Assembly: GCF_024227435.1 (NCBI RefSeq)
Contig: NZ_CP100445.1
Coordinates: 3,221,369-3,285,368 of the forward strand
Origin: Natrinema caseinilyticum
Lineage (GTDB): Archaea; Halobacteriota; Halobacteria; Halobacteriales; Natrialbaceae
DNA length: 64,000 nt
Direction of reading: 5' to 3'
Below are positions 8,256-16,086 of the stretch, one piece after another; the stretch's first letter is position 1, and every line of letters starts with the position of its first letter. Under the pieces are notes generated by a model. That model did not search any database and was not told where the DNA came from. It saw only the letters and a program-made list of their open reading frames with translations. The position numbers and the translations under genes are program-made.

Positions 8256-9269
8256 TCAGAACTCGAGGACGCTGACCACGCCGAGGCTCTCGAGGATCAA
8301 CCAGCAGACGAACGCGACGTACAGCACCAGTAACGTCCACGCCTCGCGTCGGGAGAGGCGCATTTCCGTCCGTGAAATGCCGAAGAACACGGTGGTCGCG
8401 AAGACCAGAAAGCTCATCATCGGGACGATGTGCGCGAAGTTCACGGTCAACGTGCCGGCGACGAGAACGCCGACGGGCACGCAGATGAGCAAGTCGAAGG
8501 TGTTGCTCCCGAGAACGTTCGCGATCGTGACCGTCGGCCGGTCGGCCTGTGCGGCCGCGATGCTGACGAACGCGTCCGGCAGGCTCGAACCGGCGGCGAC
8601 GACCGTCATCCCCCAGAGGAACGCCGGCGTTCCGAACGCTTCCCCGAGACCGACCGCCGACCGGACGAGGCCTTCGACCCCGATGACGATCGCGACGAGC
8701 CCGACGCCGAACCAGAGCCAGGCCCGTGTCAGATTGACCGACGTGTCCACGACGCGCCCTTCGTCCGCGACGTCGAGATACTGGGTGAAGATGTAGAGCC
8801 CGTACAGGGCGACGGGAAACAGCGCGAGCGGTCGGGAAACGTCACCGCGGATGAGTCCGTCGGTCGCGGTGACCGGGTTGTAGATGACCGCGAGCGAGAA
8901 CGTCAACAGCAGCGACGCGACCGCGAGCATGTAAAACAGCGCCTCTTTGTAGACCAGTTCCCGAGTCGTATCGATACCGCCGCCGATGATCACCGCAATA
9001 CCCGGAATCGCGAGGAGATTGAACACCGCGGAGCCGACGATCGACCCCACGCCGAGTTCGAACTCGCCGTGGACCAGGGTCGCGATCAGGACGCTCACCA
9101 GTTCCGGCATACTCGAGCCCACGGCGGCGATCACGGCCCCCTGGACGACCGTTGGCAACCCGTATCCGACCGCGATGTCGTTCGCCGCGTCCTCGAGTCG
9201 GACGCTGCCGTACCAGAGGACCACGGTTCCGGCGGCGGCGAGGCCGAACAGCGTGGCGATACCGATCAT
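8256..9269 (-). CDS. Sodium/calcium exchanger (CaCA family) membrane protein
   Basis: A 337-residue integral membrane protein with about ten hydrophobic segments and the two inverted alpha-repeats of CaCA antiporters: GSSMPELVSVLIATLVHG followed by GSIVGSAVFN in the first half, and AAGSSLPDAFVSIAAAQADR followed by NVLGSNTFDLL in the second. The acidic residues E and D in these repeats are the expected cation ligands. It should exchange Na+ (or H+) for Ca2+ across the cell membrane. The start at 9269 (MIGIATLFGLAAAG) begins directly with the first membrane helix; the 63 upstream in-frame codons are arginine-rich and not part of the protein. Confidence 0.92.
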   Translation of the reverse strand: MIGIATLFGLAAAGTVVLWYGSVRLEDAANDIAVGYGLPTVVQGAVIAAVGSSMPELVSVLIATLVHGEFELGVGSIVGSAVFNLLAIPGIAVIIGGGIDTTRELVYKEALFYMLAVASLLLTFSLAVIYNPVTATDGLIRGDVSRPLALFPVALYGLYIFTQYLDVADEGRVVDTSVNLTRAWLWFGVGLVAIVIGVEGLVRSAVGLGEAFGTPAFLWGMTVVAAGSSLPDAFVSIAAAQADRPTVTIANVLGSNTFDLLICVPVGVLVAGTLTVNFAHIVPMMSFLVFATTVFFGISRTEMRLSRREAWTLLVLYVAFVCWLILESLGVVSVLEF

Positions 9270-9645
9270 ACCGATGGCACCTGGTCCGGGGGAATCCGTT
9301 CGATCGATACCGCCGAGGGAGACCGTCGTTCGCGGTCGACCCGTCGAGCGGTGGCCCCTCGAGTGACGAGTCCGTCGATTCTCACGTTTCACTCGTCCAC
9401 GTCCATCCGTTTGACTGCTCCCCTGCACCGAGTCGCGAGGAGACGCTGTGGCGGGCACCCTGTCGAACGCGAACGAGCGGCCCGTTCTCCGAAAGAGCGG
9501 GCGATCTCAATACCGCTCGTGAGTGATACCCCATCGAGGGGACCGCTACTAGCAACGCACATACCCGCCGCGGACGTGAACTCGTCGTACGACCGTATGC
9601 GCGGCGGGGCTCCGCCGGCCCACCGCCGATCACCGTCGACAACAC
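9270..9645. other. Divergent intergenic region
   Basis: About 375 bp between the divergent antiporter gene and the 9646 gene. No gene is supported. A short inverted repeat CGGCGG-ggct-CCGCCG lies at about 9603-9618, roughly 30-40 bp before the right-hand gene; it could be a 5' hairpin but is short for such GC-rich DNA. Confidence 0.4.
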
Positions 9646-10074
9646 ATGCCCGAATCAACGCCGCACCCACCGACCGACGACGGGGAATCAGTCTACAAAG
9701 ACTACGTTCTGGACGTCCGGATCATCGAGTGCACGACGCCCGAAAGCGAGGACCCGCAGTATCGGTTCGAGGCACCCCAGCACACGCCGATCACGTTCGC
9801 GGATCCGGAGACGGCCACGCTGTATGCCGACGTCTACTTCGACACGAACGGCTTCCAGGAGGACGGAACGGGCGAGCGGGGAGTCCCACCGGAAGTGATC
9901 CAGGCGGGGCGGGACACGCTCGCCGCGTACTTTCTCACCATGCCCGGCACGGATCTGAACTGGGTCGCATCGTTCTACGGCAAGAAACCGCCGAAAATCG
10001 AGCGGTACGTCGCCTCCGTTCGGCAGCGCGCCCGGGAGATCCGATCGAACGCGGTCGACCGAGACGTCGCGTAG
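9646..10074 (+). CDS. Haloarchaeal hypothetical protein
   Basis: A 142-residue acidic soluble protein starting MPESTPHPPTDDGESVYKDY. Notable segments are YRFEAPQHTPITFADPETATLYADVYFDT and a C-terminal block AAYFLTMPGTDLNWVASFYG followed by KKPPKIERYVASVRQRA, which look conserved. There are no cysteines at metal-site spacing, no signal peptide and no membrane segment. I do not recognise a family. It ends about 110 bp before the left end of the TnpB transposon, which sits in the gap after it and does not interrupt it. Confidence 0.65.
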   Translation: MPESTPHPPTDDGESVYKDYVLDVRIIECTTPESEDPQYRFEAPQHTPITFADPETATLYADVYFDTNGFQEDGTGERGVPPEVIQAGRDTLAAYFLTMPGTDLNWVASFYGKKPPKIERYVASVRQRAREIRSNAVDRDVA

Positions 10075-10190
10075 CCGTGAGTCGTGGCTCGACCCACTCG
10101 AGCCCCAATCGTCGGTACTCGGTGACCGACTGCGTTCTCCCACATCGCACCGCCGTCACTCCGTTTTTCACAGGCGGTACGAGGCGGATG

Positions 10191-10211
10191 CCCCGACCCT
10201 TGAGGTCGGGG
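10191..10211 (+). repeat. Left-end subterminal hairpin of the IS1341-type element
   Basis: CCCCGACC pairs with GGTCGGGG around a CTTGA loop: a perfect 8-bp stem. Such imperfect palindromes near the ends are the structures recognised by Y1 transposases in the IS200/IS605 family. Confidence 0.8.
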
Positions 10212-10303
10212 AGGAAGCCGACAACCGATGACACAAACCACGCTACGATGGCGGGCCGACTCCCAAATGTATAAGTAACACCGACGGTATATGTGAAAAC
10301 ACA

Positions 10304-11521
10304 GTGGAATACCGTCGCACCGCCGTCATTAAACTCGACACTCCCGACGGAGCCGACCCGCTCCTCCGAGAGACGGTCGAGCAGTTCAAACACTGCGCCA
10401 ACACCGCGAGCGAGTGGTGCTGGCACGGCGACGACGGCTACCACGTCACCTCGAAAGCCAAAGCCGAACGCGCCCTCTACGACCGACTCCGCGACGAAAC
10501 CGACCTGACTGCAAATCTTGTCCAAAAAGGGATTCGCAGGGCGGTCGAAGCCGTCAAAAGCGGAGTCTCGCGTCTCGAACGTGGGGAGAACACGTCGCAA
10601 CCGCACTTTTCTGCCGACAGCGCGGTGTACGACAAGCGGAGTGCGACGTTCCACCGCGACCACGTATCACTGTCCACCGTAGACGGGCGCGTCGAGTGCG
10701 ACTACATCCTCCCCGACGACTCGGAGACGCCACCGACCAAGTACGTCTCCGACGAGGACTTCGAGTTTCGGATGGCACACTTGCAGTACCGCGACGGTGA
10801 CTGGTATCTCCACGCCTCGATGCGGAAAGTCGAAGCAGACGAGGAATCGCCCGAATCCGAGTCCAAGCACAGAACAGTCCTTGGTGTGGATTTGGGCGTG
10901 AACAACCTCGCCGTCGCTTCGACGGGGCGATTCTGGTCGGCAGACGAGTTCAACCATTGGCGTCGAGAGTACGAGAAACGTCGTGGGTCGCTTCAGCAGT
11001 GTGGCTCTCGCCACGCCCACGAGAACATCGAATCAGTTGGGCAGAAAGAGTACGGACGCTTCGAGATACACCTCCACACGGTGGCGAACGAACTTATCGA
11101 GGAAGCCGTCGAGAACGATTGCTCGCATATCGTGTTCGAGGACTTGACGTATATCCGTGAGAACCTTCCCGAAGCGACGTGGCAACATGTGTGGGCGTTC
11201 CGACGCCTCTACGAGTACGTCGAATACAAGGCCGAAGCAGAGGGTATCGAGGCCGTACAGGTTGAACCGCGCAACACGTCGAAGCGGTGTTCGACGTGTG
11301 GATTTACCCATGACGATAACCGTGACGGGGAGTCGTTTGAGTGTCAGCAGTGTGGGTACGAGAACCACGCGGACTACAACGCTTCCAAGAACATCGGTTT
11401 GCAGTATCTCCGTCGTCGGCAAAACGCAGACGATGGAGGCGCACCCGTAGATGTGCGCTTGAATCGCGGGACACTGAACGTGAGCGGGGAGTACGTGCCC
11501 CCTGCCTCTGTTGAGGCATAG
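10304..11521 (+). CDS. tnpB: RNA-guided DNA endonuclease TnpB (IS200/IS605 family)
   Basis: A 405-residue TnpB. The split RuvC-like catalytic triad is intact: D196 (LGVDLGVNNLAV), E279 (IVFEDLTYIRE) and D357 (ENHADYNASKNIG). The zinc ribbon between the last two has C329, C332 (CSTCG), C347 and C350 (CQQCG). TnpB nucleases cut DNA using a guide RNA (omega RNA) made from the transposon 3' end. The start is a GTG at 10304 (GTG GAA TAC); a TATA-like AATGTATAAGTAA lies about 28-38 bp upstream, so the message is probably leaderless. The full domain set suggests a nuclease that could still be active although tnpA is absent. Confidence 0.93.
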   Translation: MEYRRTAVIKLDTPDGADPLLRETVEQFKHCANTASEWCWHGDDGYHVTSKAKAERALYDRLRDETDLTANLVQKGIRRAVEAVKSGVSRLERGENTSQPHFSADSAVYDKRSATFHRDHVSLSTVDGRVECDYILPDDSETPPTKYVSDEDFEFRMAHLQYRDGDWYLHASMRKVEADEESPESESKHRTVLGVDLGVNNLAVASTGRFWSADEFNHWRREYEKRRGSLQQCGSRHAHENIESVGQKEYGRFEIHLHTVANELIEEAVENDCSHIVFEDLTYIRENLPEATWQHVWAFRRLYEYVEYKAEAEGIEAVQVEPRNTSKRCSTCGFTHDDNRDGESFECQQCGYENHADYNASKNIGLQYLRRRQNADDGGAPVDVRLNRGTLNVSGEYVPPASVEA

Positions 11522-11570
11522 AACGGGAGTCCACGCGAAAGCCTCGGGGCTTGACCCCGAGGCGATTTAC
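11400..11570 (+). ncRNA. Predicted omega RNA / sotRNA at the tnpB 3' end
   Basis: TnpB guide scaffolds overlap the 3' end of tnpB and run to the right end of the element. In Halobacterium such sense-overlapping transcripts (sotRNAs) were reported for IS1341-type genes. Here the 3' part of tnpB is followed by about 50 nt ending in the right-end hairpin. The 5' limit is a guess; the guide would be the DNA just right of about 11563-11570. Confidence 0.4.
11541..11563 (+). repeat. Right-end hairpin of the IS1341-type element
   Basis: GCCTCGGGG pairs perfectly with CCCCGAGGC around a CTTGA loop (9-bp stem). It marks the right end and probably forms the 3' structure of the guide RNA scaffold. Confidence 0.8.
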
Positions 11571-11759
11571 GTCGGTGCAACTCGAGTCCCGGTCTCGAGC
11601 GGCGACGACCGATCGGCGATCGACGAGCCGATCGCGCACGAACCTCACGGCCAGTCCGACCACCGAAAGCGCCATCGTAGCGGCGACGGCGACGATCGTC
11701 ACGCGGTATCGAGAATCGTGGTCACGCGCAATCGCTGAGCGGGTGGTAGCTCGACGGAG

Positions 11760-12101
11760 TCAGTCGTCGCGCCAACTCGGATTCTCTCGCGGCGGGCTAA
11801 AAATATCGACACCGCGAACGGTAACGTCCCCGCGGTTCTCGGCGGCGTGGGCCTGATCGCCCGGAATGCCGTAGGAGTCGCCGGGTCCGCAGACGACCTC
11901 CGCTCCGTCGACGATGAAGGTCAATTCGCCGTCGACGATGTATCCCGTCTGCTCGTGGGGGTGGCTGTGTTCGTCGACGACTGCGCCGGGTTCGATCTCG
12001 AAGTGCTGGACGTTCATCGATTCGGTCCCGGCCATCAGCGCCAGGTGGACGCCGTCAGCGGCCTCCGAAGGCTCGAGGTCAGCACGGGAAACGCGTTCCA
12101 T
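11760..12101 (-). CDS. Cupin-domain protein
   Basis: A 113-residue single-domain cupin. Motif 1 is visible as G(X)5HXHXXXXE(X)6G around EHSHPHEQTGYIVDG, giving a metal site from the histidines and glutamate. Motif 2 is PGDSYGIPGDQAHAAEN. Small stand-alone cupins of this kind are often called cupin-domain or quercetin-2,3-dioxygenase-like proteins; the substrate is unknown. The ATG at 12101 (MERVSRADLEPSEAADG) is chosen; an upstream frame would add a basic stretch not typical of the family. Confidence 0.85.
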   Translation of the reverse strand: MERVSRADLEPSEAADGVHLALMAGTESMNVQHFEIEPGAVVDEHSHPHEQTGYIVDGELTFIVDGAEVVCGPGDSYGIPGDQAHAAENRGDVTVRGVDIFSPPRENPSWRDD

Positions 12102-12245
12102 ACGTGACTTATATCGGCGACACACCACATAACTCCGCGGATCCCGGAGAGAGAGTCGGTGGAAGTGCTTCAGCTGACTCACTGTGATGCTCGAGACATC
12201 GACGGGCTGTGGATCGGTTCCGTTGGGGTGGGTGATAGTGAGTAT

Positions 12246-12625
12246 ATGACAGTAGACTCGAATCCTGAGCTCGAGGAGTGGTTCCGGTGCTCGGCAAAGC
12301 CGCGGATGCAGGCCAGCTAGTCAGCTTCACCAAGAAGTGGAAAGGCGCGTTCGGATCAAAGACGGGGAAAGCCACGAAGGTTCTTTCGAACACGCTGCTG
12401 CCCCATCTTCCCGACAAGGCCGCGCTGAAGATTCAGGACGCCCTCACGGGCGGCAAAGCGTCGAAATTGGGCGATGCGGGCTTATCGCGCAAACAGATCG
12501 GCGAACTCAGCGGGAGTGGAAAGCTGGACGATGTTGATCCGGACGAGGTCCAACGACTCGCCAAACAGGACGGAACCGAGCCGAAACACATCAAAACACT
12601 CGAGGGAGTCATAAAACGGCTCTCA
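12246..12625 (+). pseudogene. Frameshifted remnant of a larger haloarchaeal protein
   Basis: A GTG frame at 12278 encodes VLGKAADAGQLVSFTKKWKG followed by SKLGDAGLSRKQIGELSGSG and KLDDVDPDEVQRLAKQDG, which looks like real protein. A stop lies in frame at 12266. In another frame an ATG at 12246 gives MTVDSNPELEEWF just upstream, so a single shift near 12280 would join them into one N-terminus. After about 12625 the composition changes and the frame runs antisense into the next gene. Glycine/lysine-rich helical segments of this sort occur in pre-toxin regions of polymorphic toxin proteins, but the match is only by eye. Confidence 0.45.
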
Positions 12626-12664
12626 CACTCATTATATAGGTGTTTTGACTCGATAAGGACAGGG

Positions 12665-13336
12665 TTAGGCGTTCGTAGCTACTCGGCGGAACGGGCGGGA
12701 AACCCGACGTGGGAGCCAGACAAGGAATTGGACGACGGGAGTTACCCGACCCCACCGGGGCGGTTCCGCACGGTATTGATTCCCCACCTGCTCGATACGG
12801 CCCTTGCTTTGCAGAAACCCAAGAGCACTTCCGACGCGTGATTCGGTGAGATCAAGGTCAGTAGCAAGCTCTGTGGCTGTTTTCGGCTCAGAAGTGTCCC
12901 GAAGAGCTTGATACACGACGTTTAACGTCTGCATTCGGTGCATCACCTCACCCATCTCGTCGTCGAGGTCGGACACGTACTCGTGTTCCGTCCGAGATGG
13001 CTCGTCTTTGATGATCGTCACACCATCGAAGACGAACCAGAGGCCGACGAGGGCTAAGAGACCTCCGATCCATGAGTTCGGTGGATGGATAGCTGCAACG
13101 TATACACCTGCAATGAATACGGATGCCCCATAGGCAAGCCCGTTTGACCCCGCGGGAAGAGCATACATCTCGTCTACGACATTATGTGCCTCCACCGCGA
13201 CAAATATGACTAATATTGGAACAATACTTCGTAGCGTCATCTCGGTAAAAGTCACGAATCCACCGAGCACGACGACCGTGGCGACGATCACTCGGAGGAA
13301 CTTGTCCTCGTGAAGTGATGCGAGACGATGAGCCAT
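12665..13336 (-). CDS. Membrane protein with C-terminal winged-helix domain
   Basis: A 223-residue protein. Residues about 14-110 contain four hydrophobic segments (VIVATVVVLGGFVTF, SIVPILVIFVAVEA, YGASVFIAGVYVAAI, GLLALVGLWFVFDGV). A cytoplasmic half follows with a winged helix-turn-helix (VVYQALRDTSEPKTATELAT, then LTESRVGSALGFLQSKGRIE). This architecture, membrane anchor plus HTH, is common in haloarchaea and suggests a membrane-bound sensor or regulator. The gene lies in an AT-richer stretch next to a gene remnant and may be part of an acquired segment. Confidence 0.7.
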   Translation of the reverse strand: MAHRLASLHEDKFLRVIVATVVVLGGFVTFTEMTLRSIVPILVIFVAVEAHNVVDEMYALPAGSNGLAYGASVFIAGVYVAAIHPPNSWIGGLLALVGLWFVFDGVTIIKDEPSRTEHEYVSDLDDEMGEVMHRMQTLNVVYQALRDTSEPKTATELATDLDLTESRVGSALGFLQSKGRIEQVGNQYRAEPPRWGRVTPVVQFLVWLPRRVSRPFRRVATNA

Positions 13337-13730
13337 AAGTAGTTAAACAAATGGAAGAAACATATATCAGTATTGTGTCCGTGGTGAGTAGGTATGCCTA
13401 CTTATCGGCCAATTCACCAGGGAATCGAGTGTAGTCAACACCTGAGAATAGTTCTATGATACATTCTCTAAAATAATTTTAATTTGAGTGTAGATGTAAC
13501 TTTGAAATTGCGTTGTTCGTTCAGAGTGACTAGTTCATGTTCGTTCCATCGATTCATCTTGTAATTCCGCTGCCCCTTCGATTACGACGAATCAGTTTCG
13601 TTTTTCCGATCGTCTCTGACGGCTCAACTCGCTGAACGACTGGTCTCTCGAGTCGACGATCGACCGCCGTCCCGATCACGCTAGCTTCGCTTGCCGAAGC
13701 TTGAATTAGCAGGACGGCTCATATCGAGCC
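13337..13730. other. AT-rich intergenic region with inverted repeats
   Basis: About 390 bp, clearly richer in A+T than the surroundings, with no gene. It contains AGTAGG-tatg-CCTACT (13387-13402) about 50 bp upstream of the leftward membrane/HTH gene, a possible operator, and a hairpin AGCTTCG-cttgc-CGAAGCT (13683-13701) about 30 bp upstream of the rightward zinc-ribbon gene. Confidence 0.5.
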
Positions 13731-14255
13731 ATGTACGCCGTCGTCGGCTGTAGCGAGTGCTCGAACCTCTGGCTCATCGAGGGGCGTTCGGAGACGACCC
13801 AGTGCCCCCGCTGTGGCTCGCGCAAAGCCTACGAGAAGCGAAAGAAGTTCGTCGAAACCGACGACGCGGCCCACGCTCGCGACGTCCGGGCCTCGATGCT
13901 CGCGAACCGCCAGGGCGAGGGCGACGCCTTCGCGAGGCTCGACTCCTTCGCCGACCTCGAGGACGACGTGGCCGACGGCGTCGTCGACGAGTCGGAGTAC
14001 CTCGCGGAGTCCGGCCTGGACGTCGAGGAAGTGAAAGCGGCGGGTGAACGCGACCCGCGGGGCCCGACCCGTAACGGGAGCAAGACGGAAATCGTGAAAG
14101 GGTCGCTCGAGGCCTTAGACCGGCCGACCGAGGACGAAATCGTCGCGTACGCCCGAGAGCGCGGCGTGTCCGCCGAGTACGTCAGAAACGCGCTCGAGAA
14201 ACTGACGCGGCGCGGGGTCATAAGCGAGAGCCGTGGTCGGTATCGGTTGCTGTGA
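13731..14255 (+). CDS. DUF5817 zinc-ribbon / winged-helix protein
   Basis: A 174-residue protein. An N-terminal zinc ribbon is formed by C7 and C10 (CSECSNLWLIEG) and a second CxxC pair (CPRCGSRKAYEKRKKF). A long acidic linker leads to a C-terminal winged-helix-like domain (EIVAYARERGVSAEYVRNAL, KLTRRGVISESRGRYRLL). This matches the haloarchaeal DUF5817 family, probably nucleic-acid binding. The 5' hairpin at 13683-13701 lies just upstream and could affect translation. Convergent with hmgA, ending 38 bp from its stop. Confidence 0.85.
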   Translation: MYAVVGCSECSNLWLIEGRSETTQCPRCGSRKAYEKRKKFVETDDAAHARDVRASMLANRQGEGDAFARLDSFADLEDDVADGVVDESEYLAESGLDVEEVKAAGERDPRGPTRNGSKTEIVKGSLEALDRPTEDEIVAYARERGVSAEYVRNALEKLTRRGVISESRGRYRLL

Positions 14256-14293
14256 TCTGCGAACGCGAGAGGCGGTGACGTCGACCGCGGTCC

Positions 14294-15520
14294 TCAGCGA
14301 CCGAGATCCTCGTGTGCGCTCGCGAGGTGCCTCGAGGAGAGCGCGCCGAGCAGGGAGAGTTCGCCGGCGAGCGCGCCGACGGCGAAGATCTCGGCGAGCG
14401 CGTCGGCGTTCGACCCCGGCGGATCGCCGCCGCCACGGAGGCCGAGGATATCGAGCGCTTCGGCCTGGGTCGGCAGTTTGGTCCCGCCGCCGACGGTGCC
14501 GACCTCGAGCGAGGCGAGCGAGACGCTGGCGTAGAGATCGCTGGTACCGTCGTCGCGTCGACGCGCGTCCATCGTGGTGATCGTGTTGGCGGCCTCGACG
14601 ACCTGCGCTTCGTCCTGGCCGGTCGCGAGGAAGGCGGCGCCGACGACGTTCGCGGCGTGGGCGTTGAACCCGAGACTGCCCGCTTTGGCGCTGCCGATCA
14701 GGTTCTTGCGGGTGTTGGCCTCCGCGATGGCCTCGGCGGTCGTGTGGAGGCGTTCCTCGACGAGTTCGCCGGGCACGAGTACGTCCGCGGTCACGGAACG
14801 GCCCCGTCCCTCGACGGCGTTGACCGCGGCGGGTTTCTTGTCCGAGCAGAGGTTCCCCGAGAGCGCCACGAGCGACGCGGGGGTTTCGGACTCGACGAGT
14901 TCGCAGGCCGTCCCGGTGGCGATCGTGGCCATGTTCATTCCCATCGCGTCCTTGGTGTCGTAGGCGAAGCGCAGGAAGACGGAGTCGCCGACGACGTACG
15001 GTTCGACGTCGAGCAGTTCGCCGTGGCTCGTCGTCGATTCGGCGGCCTCCCGCAGCGCCTCGACGTTGTCCCCGACCCACTCGACGGTCTCGGCGGCCTC
15101 GACGACGCCGTCGACGCGAAAGACGGGCGCGCGAGTCATGCCGTTTTTCGTGACGCGCGCCTCGGCGCCGCCCGCGGCGCGGATCACGCCGAGTCCGCGA
15201 TTGACCGACGCCAGCAGCGCGCCCTCGGTCGTCGCGAGCGGCAGGTAGTGGTCGCCGTCGGCCGCGCCGCCGTCGACGGGAACGGGGCCCACGATGCCCA
15301 TCGGAACCTGTGCGGCGCCGATCATGTTCTCGATGTTCGGGTCCGCCTGCTCCGCGGCGAACGCGTAGTCGCCGATCGCCTCGAGTTCGGCACCCGATTC
15401 GCGTTCGACGAGTACGCGCCGCGCTTCGGCCGCCGTATCGTGATCCGCGTGGTCCTCGAGTTCGTGCAGTCTGAGGTCGCCGTCACGCACCCGTTCGGCT
15501 ATGTCCTCGGGGTCTGTCAT
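14294..15520 (-). CDS. hmgA: Hydroxymethylglutaryl-CoA reductase (NADPH), class I
   Basis: A 408-residue class I HMG-CoA reductase, the enzyme that commits acetyl-CoA to mevalonate and so to archaeal ether lipids and carotenoids. Seen in sequence: the substrate-binding ENMIGAAQVPMGIVGPVPV start, the catalytic glutamate E99 (LATTEGALLAS), the DAMGMNMATIATG cofactor motif with its aspartate, and a C-terminal SSRHLASAHEDLGR tail with the catalytic histidine. The ATG at 15520 (MTDPEDIAERVRDGDLRLHE) fits the family length; the 166 codons before it in the same frame overlap another gene. In haloarchaea this is the statin target. Confidence 0.95.
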   Translation of the reverse strand: MTDPEDIAERVRDGDLRLHELEDHADHDTAAEARRVLVERESGAELEAIGDYAFAAEQADPNIENMIGAAQVPMGIVGPVPVDGGAADGDHYLPLATTEGALLASVNRGLGVIRAAGGAEARVTKNGMTRAPVFRVDGVVEAAETVEWVGDNVEALREAAESTTSHGELLDVEPYVVGDSVFLRFAYDTKDAMGMNMATIATGTACELVESETPASLVALSGNLCSDKKPAAVNAVEGRGRSVTADVLVPGELVEERLHTTAEAIAEANTRKNLIGSAKAGSLGFNAHAANVVGAAFLATGQDEAQVVEAANTITTMDARRRDDGTSDLYASVSLASLEVGTVGGGTKLPTQAEALDILGLRGGGDPPGSNADALAEIFAVGALAGELSLLGALSSRHLASAHEDLGR

Positions 15521-15572
15521 GGATGGGTCGAGACGGTGGGGCGTCCTAACAGTTGCTGATTCCCACGCTCCG

Positions 15573-15971
15573 TTACCGCTCTCCCAGGTCGAGCGACCAG
15601 TCGGCACTCGAGGCCCGGTATCCGTCGAACGCCTCGTAACAGAGCAGTCCGAGTATCGAGCCGACCCCGACCGCCGCGATGAGCAGGGCCTGCAGTCCGG
15701 CCGCGCTGTCGGCGAAGGCGACGGCGAACGCGGCCGTCGCGATGGCTGCGAACCGGAGTCTGCTTTGCGACGTGGGCCCGGTGTCGCCATCGGTCGACGC
15801 GAGATAGAGCTGGGGCAGCACCACCGCGACGCCCGCAAACAGGACCAGCGACGGAAGCGGTCGGTCCCGAAGCGCGACCCCGAACTGGCGCTCTCCGACG
15901 AGTGAACCGGCCCGAACGAGGACGAACAAGAGGAACGATCCGAAGACGATGCGCCCCTCGCGGTCGAGCAT
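15573..15971 (-). CDS. Small haloarchaeal membrane protein
   Basis: A 132-residue protein with four hydrophobic segments (FGSFLLFVLVRAGSL, LVLFAGVAVVLPQLYL, FAAIATAAFAVAFADSA, ALLIAAVGVGSILGLL) and short charged loops. The start at 15971 (MLDREGRIVFGSF) puts a short charged N-terminus before the first helix. It lies 52 bp upstream of hmgA in the same direction, so the two may share a transcript, a neighbourhood often seen in haloarchaea. No functional motif is visible. Confidence 0.75.
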   Translation of the reverse strand: MLDREGRIVFGSFLLFVLVRAGSLVGERQFGVALRDRPLPSLVLFAGVAVVLPQLYLASTDGDTGPTSQSRLRFAAIATAAFAVAFADSAAGLQALLIAAVGVGSILGLLCYEAFDGYRASSADWSLDLGER

Positions 15972-16086
15972 ACGGATCGGCCAACGGGCGGACAGGTCAA
16001 ACTTGCGCTCCGTTGCAATTTCTCGAGTTCGGATCGCGACGCGGTGAGCGGTTCGATTTTTGGCCCTGGAGCGCAACCGACACTGC

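Larger units (their letters stand above)
10181..11570 (+). mobile_element. IS1341-type (IS200/IS605 family) TnpB-only element
   Basis: The left end carries a hairpin (10191-10211) followed by GGAAGCCGACAAC, the right end a hairpin (11541-11563), and a single tnpB lies between. Both hairpins have a CTTGA loop. No TnpA (Y1 HUH transposase) gene is present, so the element is either mobilised in trans or fixed. IS200/IS605 elements make no target duplication and none is seen. Exact ends are uncertain by 10-20 bp because I cannot compare with an empty site. A related left end without a body lies at about 17086. Confidence 0.85.

Noticed and set aside
8430-10274. 614-codon plus-strand open frame
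   Set aside because: Mostly antisense to the CaCA antiporter; composition of a shadow frame.
10181-11570. tnpA (Y1 transposase) gene for the IS1341-type element
   Set aside because: No HUH motif or second open frame lies between the two end hairpins; the element is TnpB-only.
11571-11702. Possible truncated membrane protein on the minus strand (VTIVAVAATMALSVVGLAVR) cut by the IS right end
   Set aside because: One hydrophobic segment but no good start codon, and no continuation on the left side of the element; cannot be distinguished from chance.
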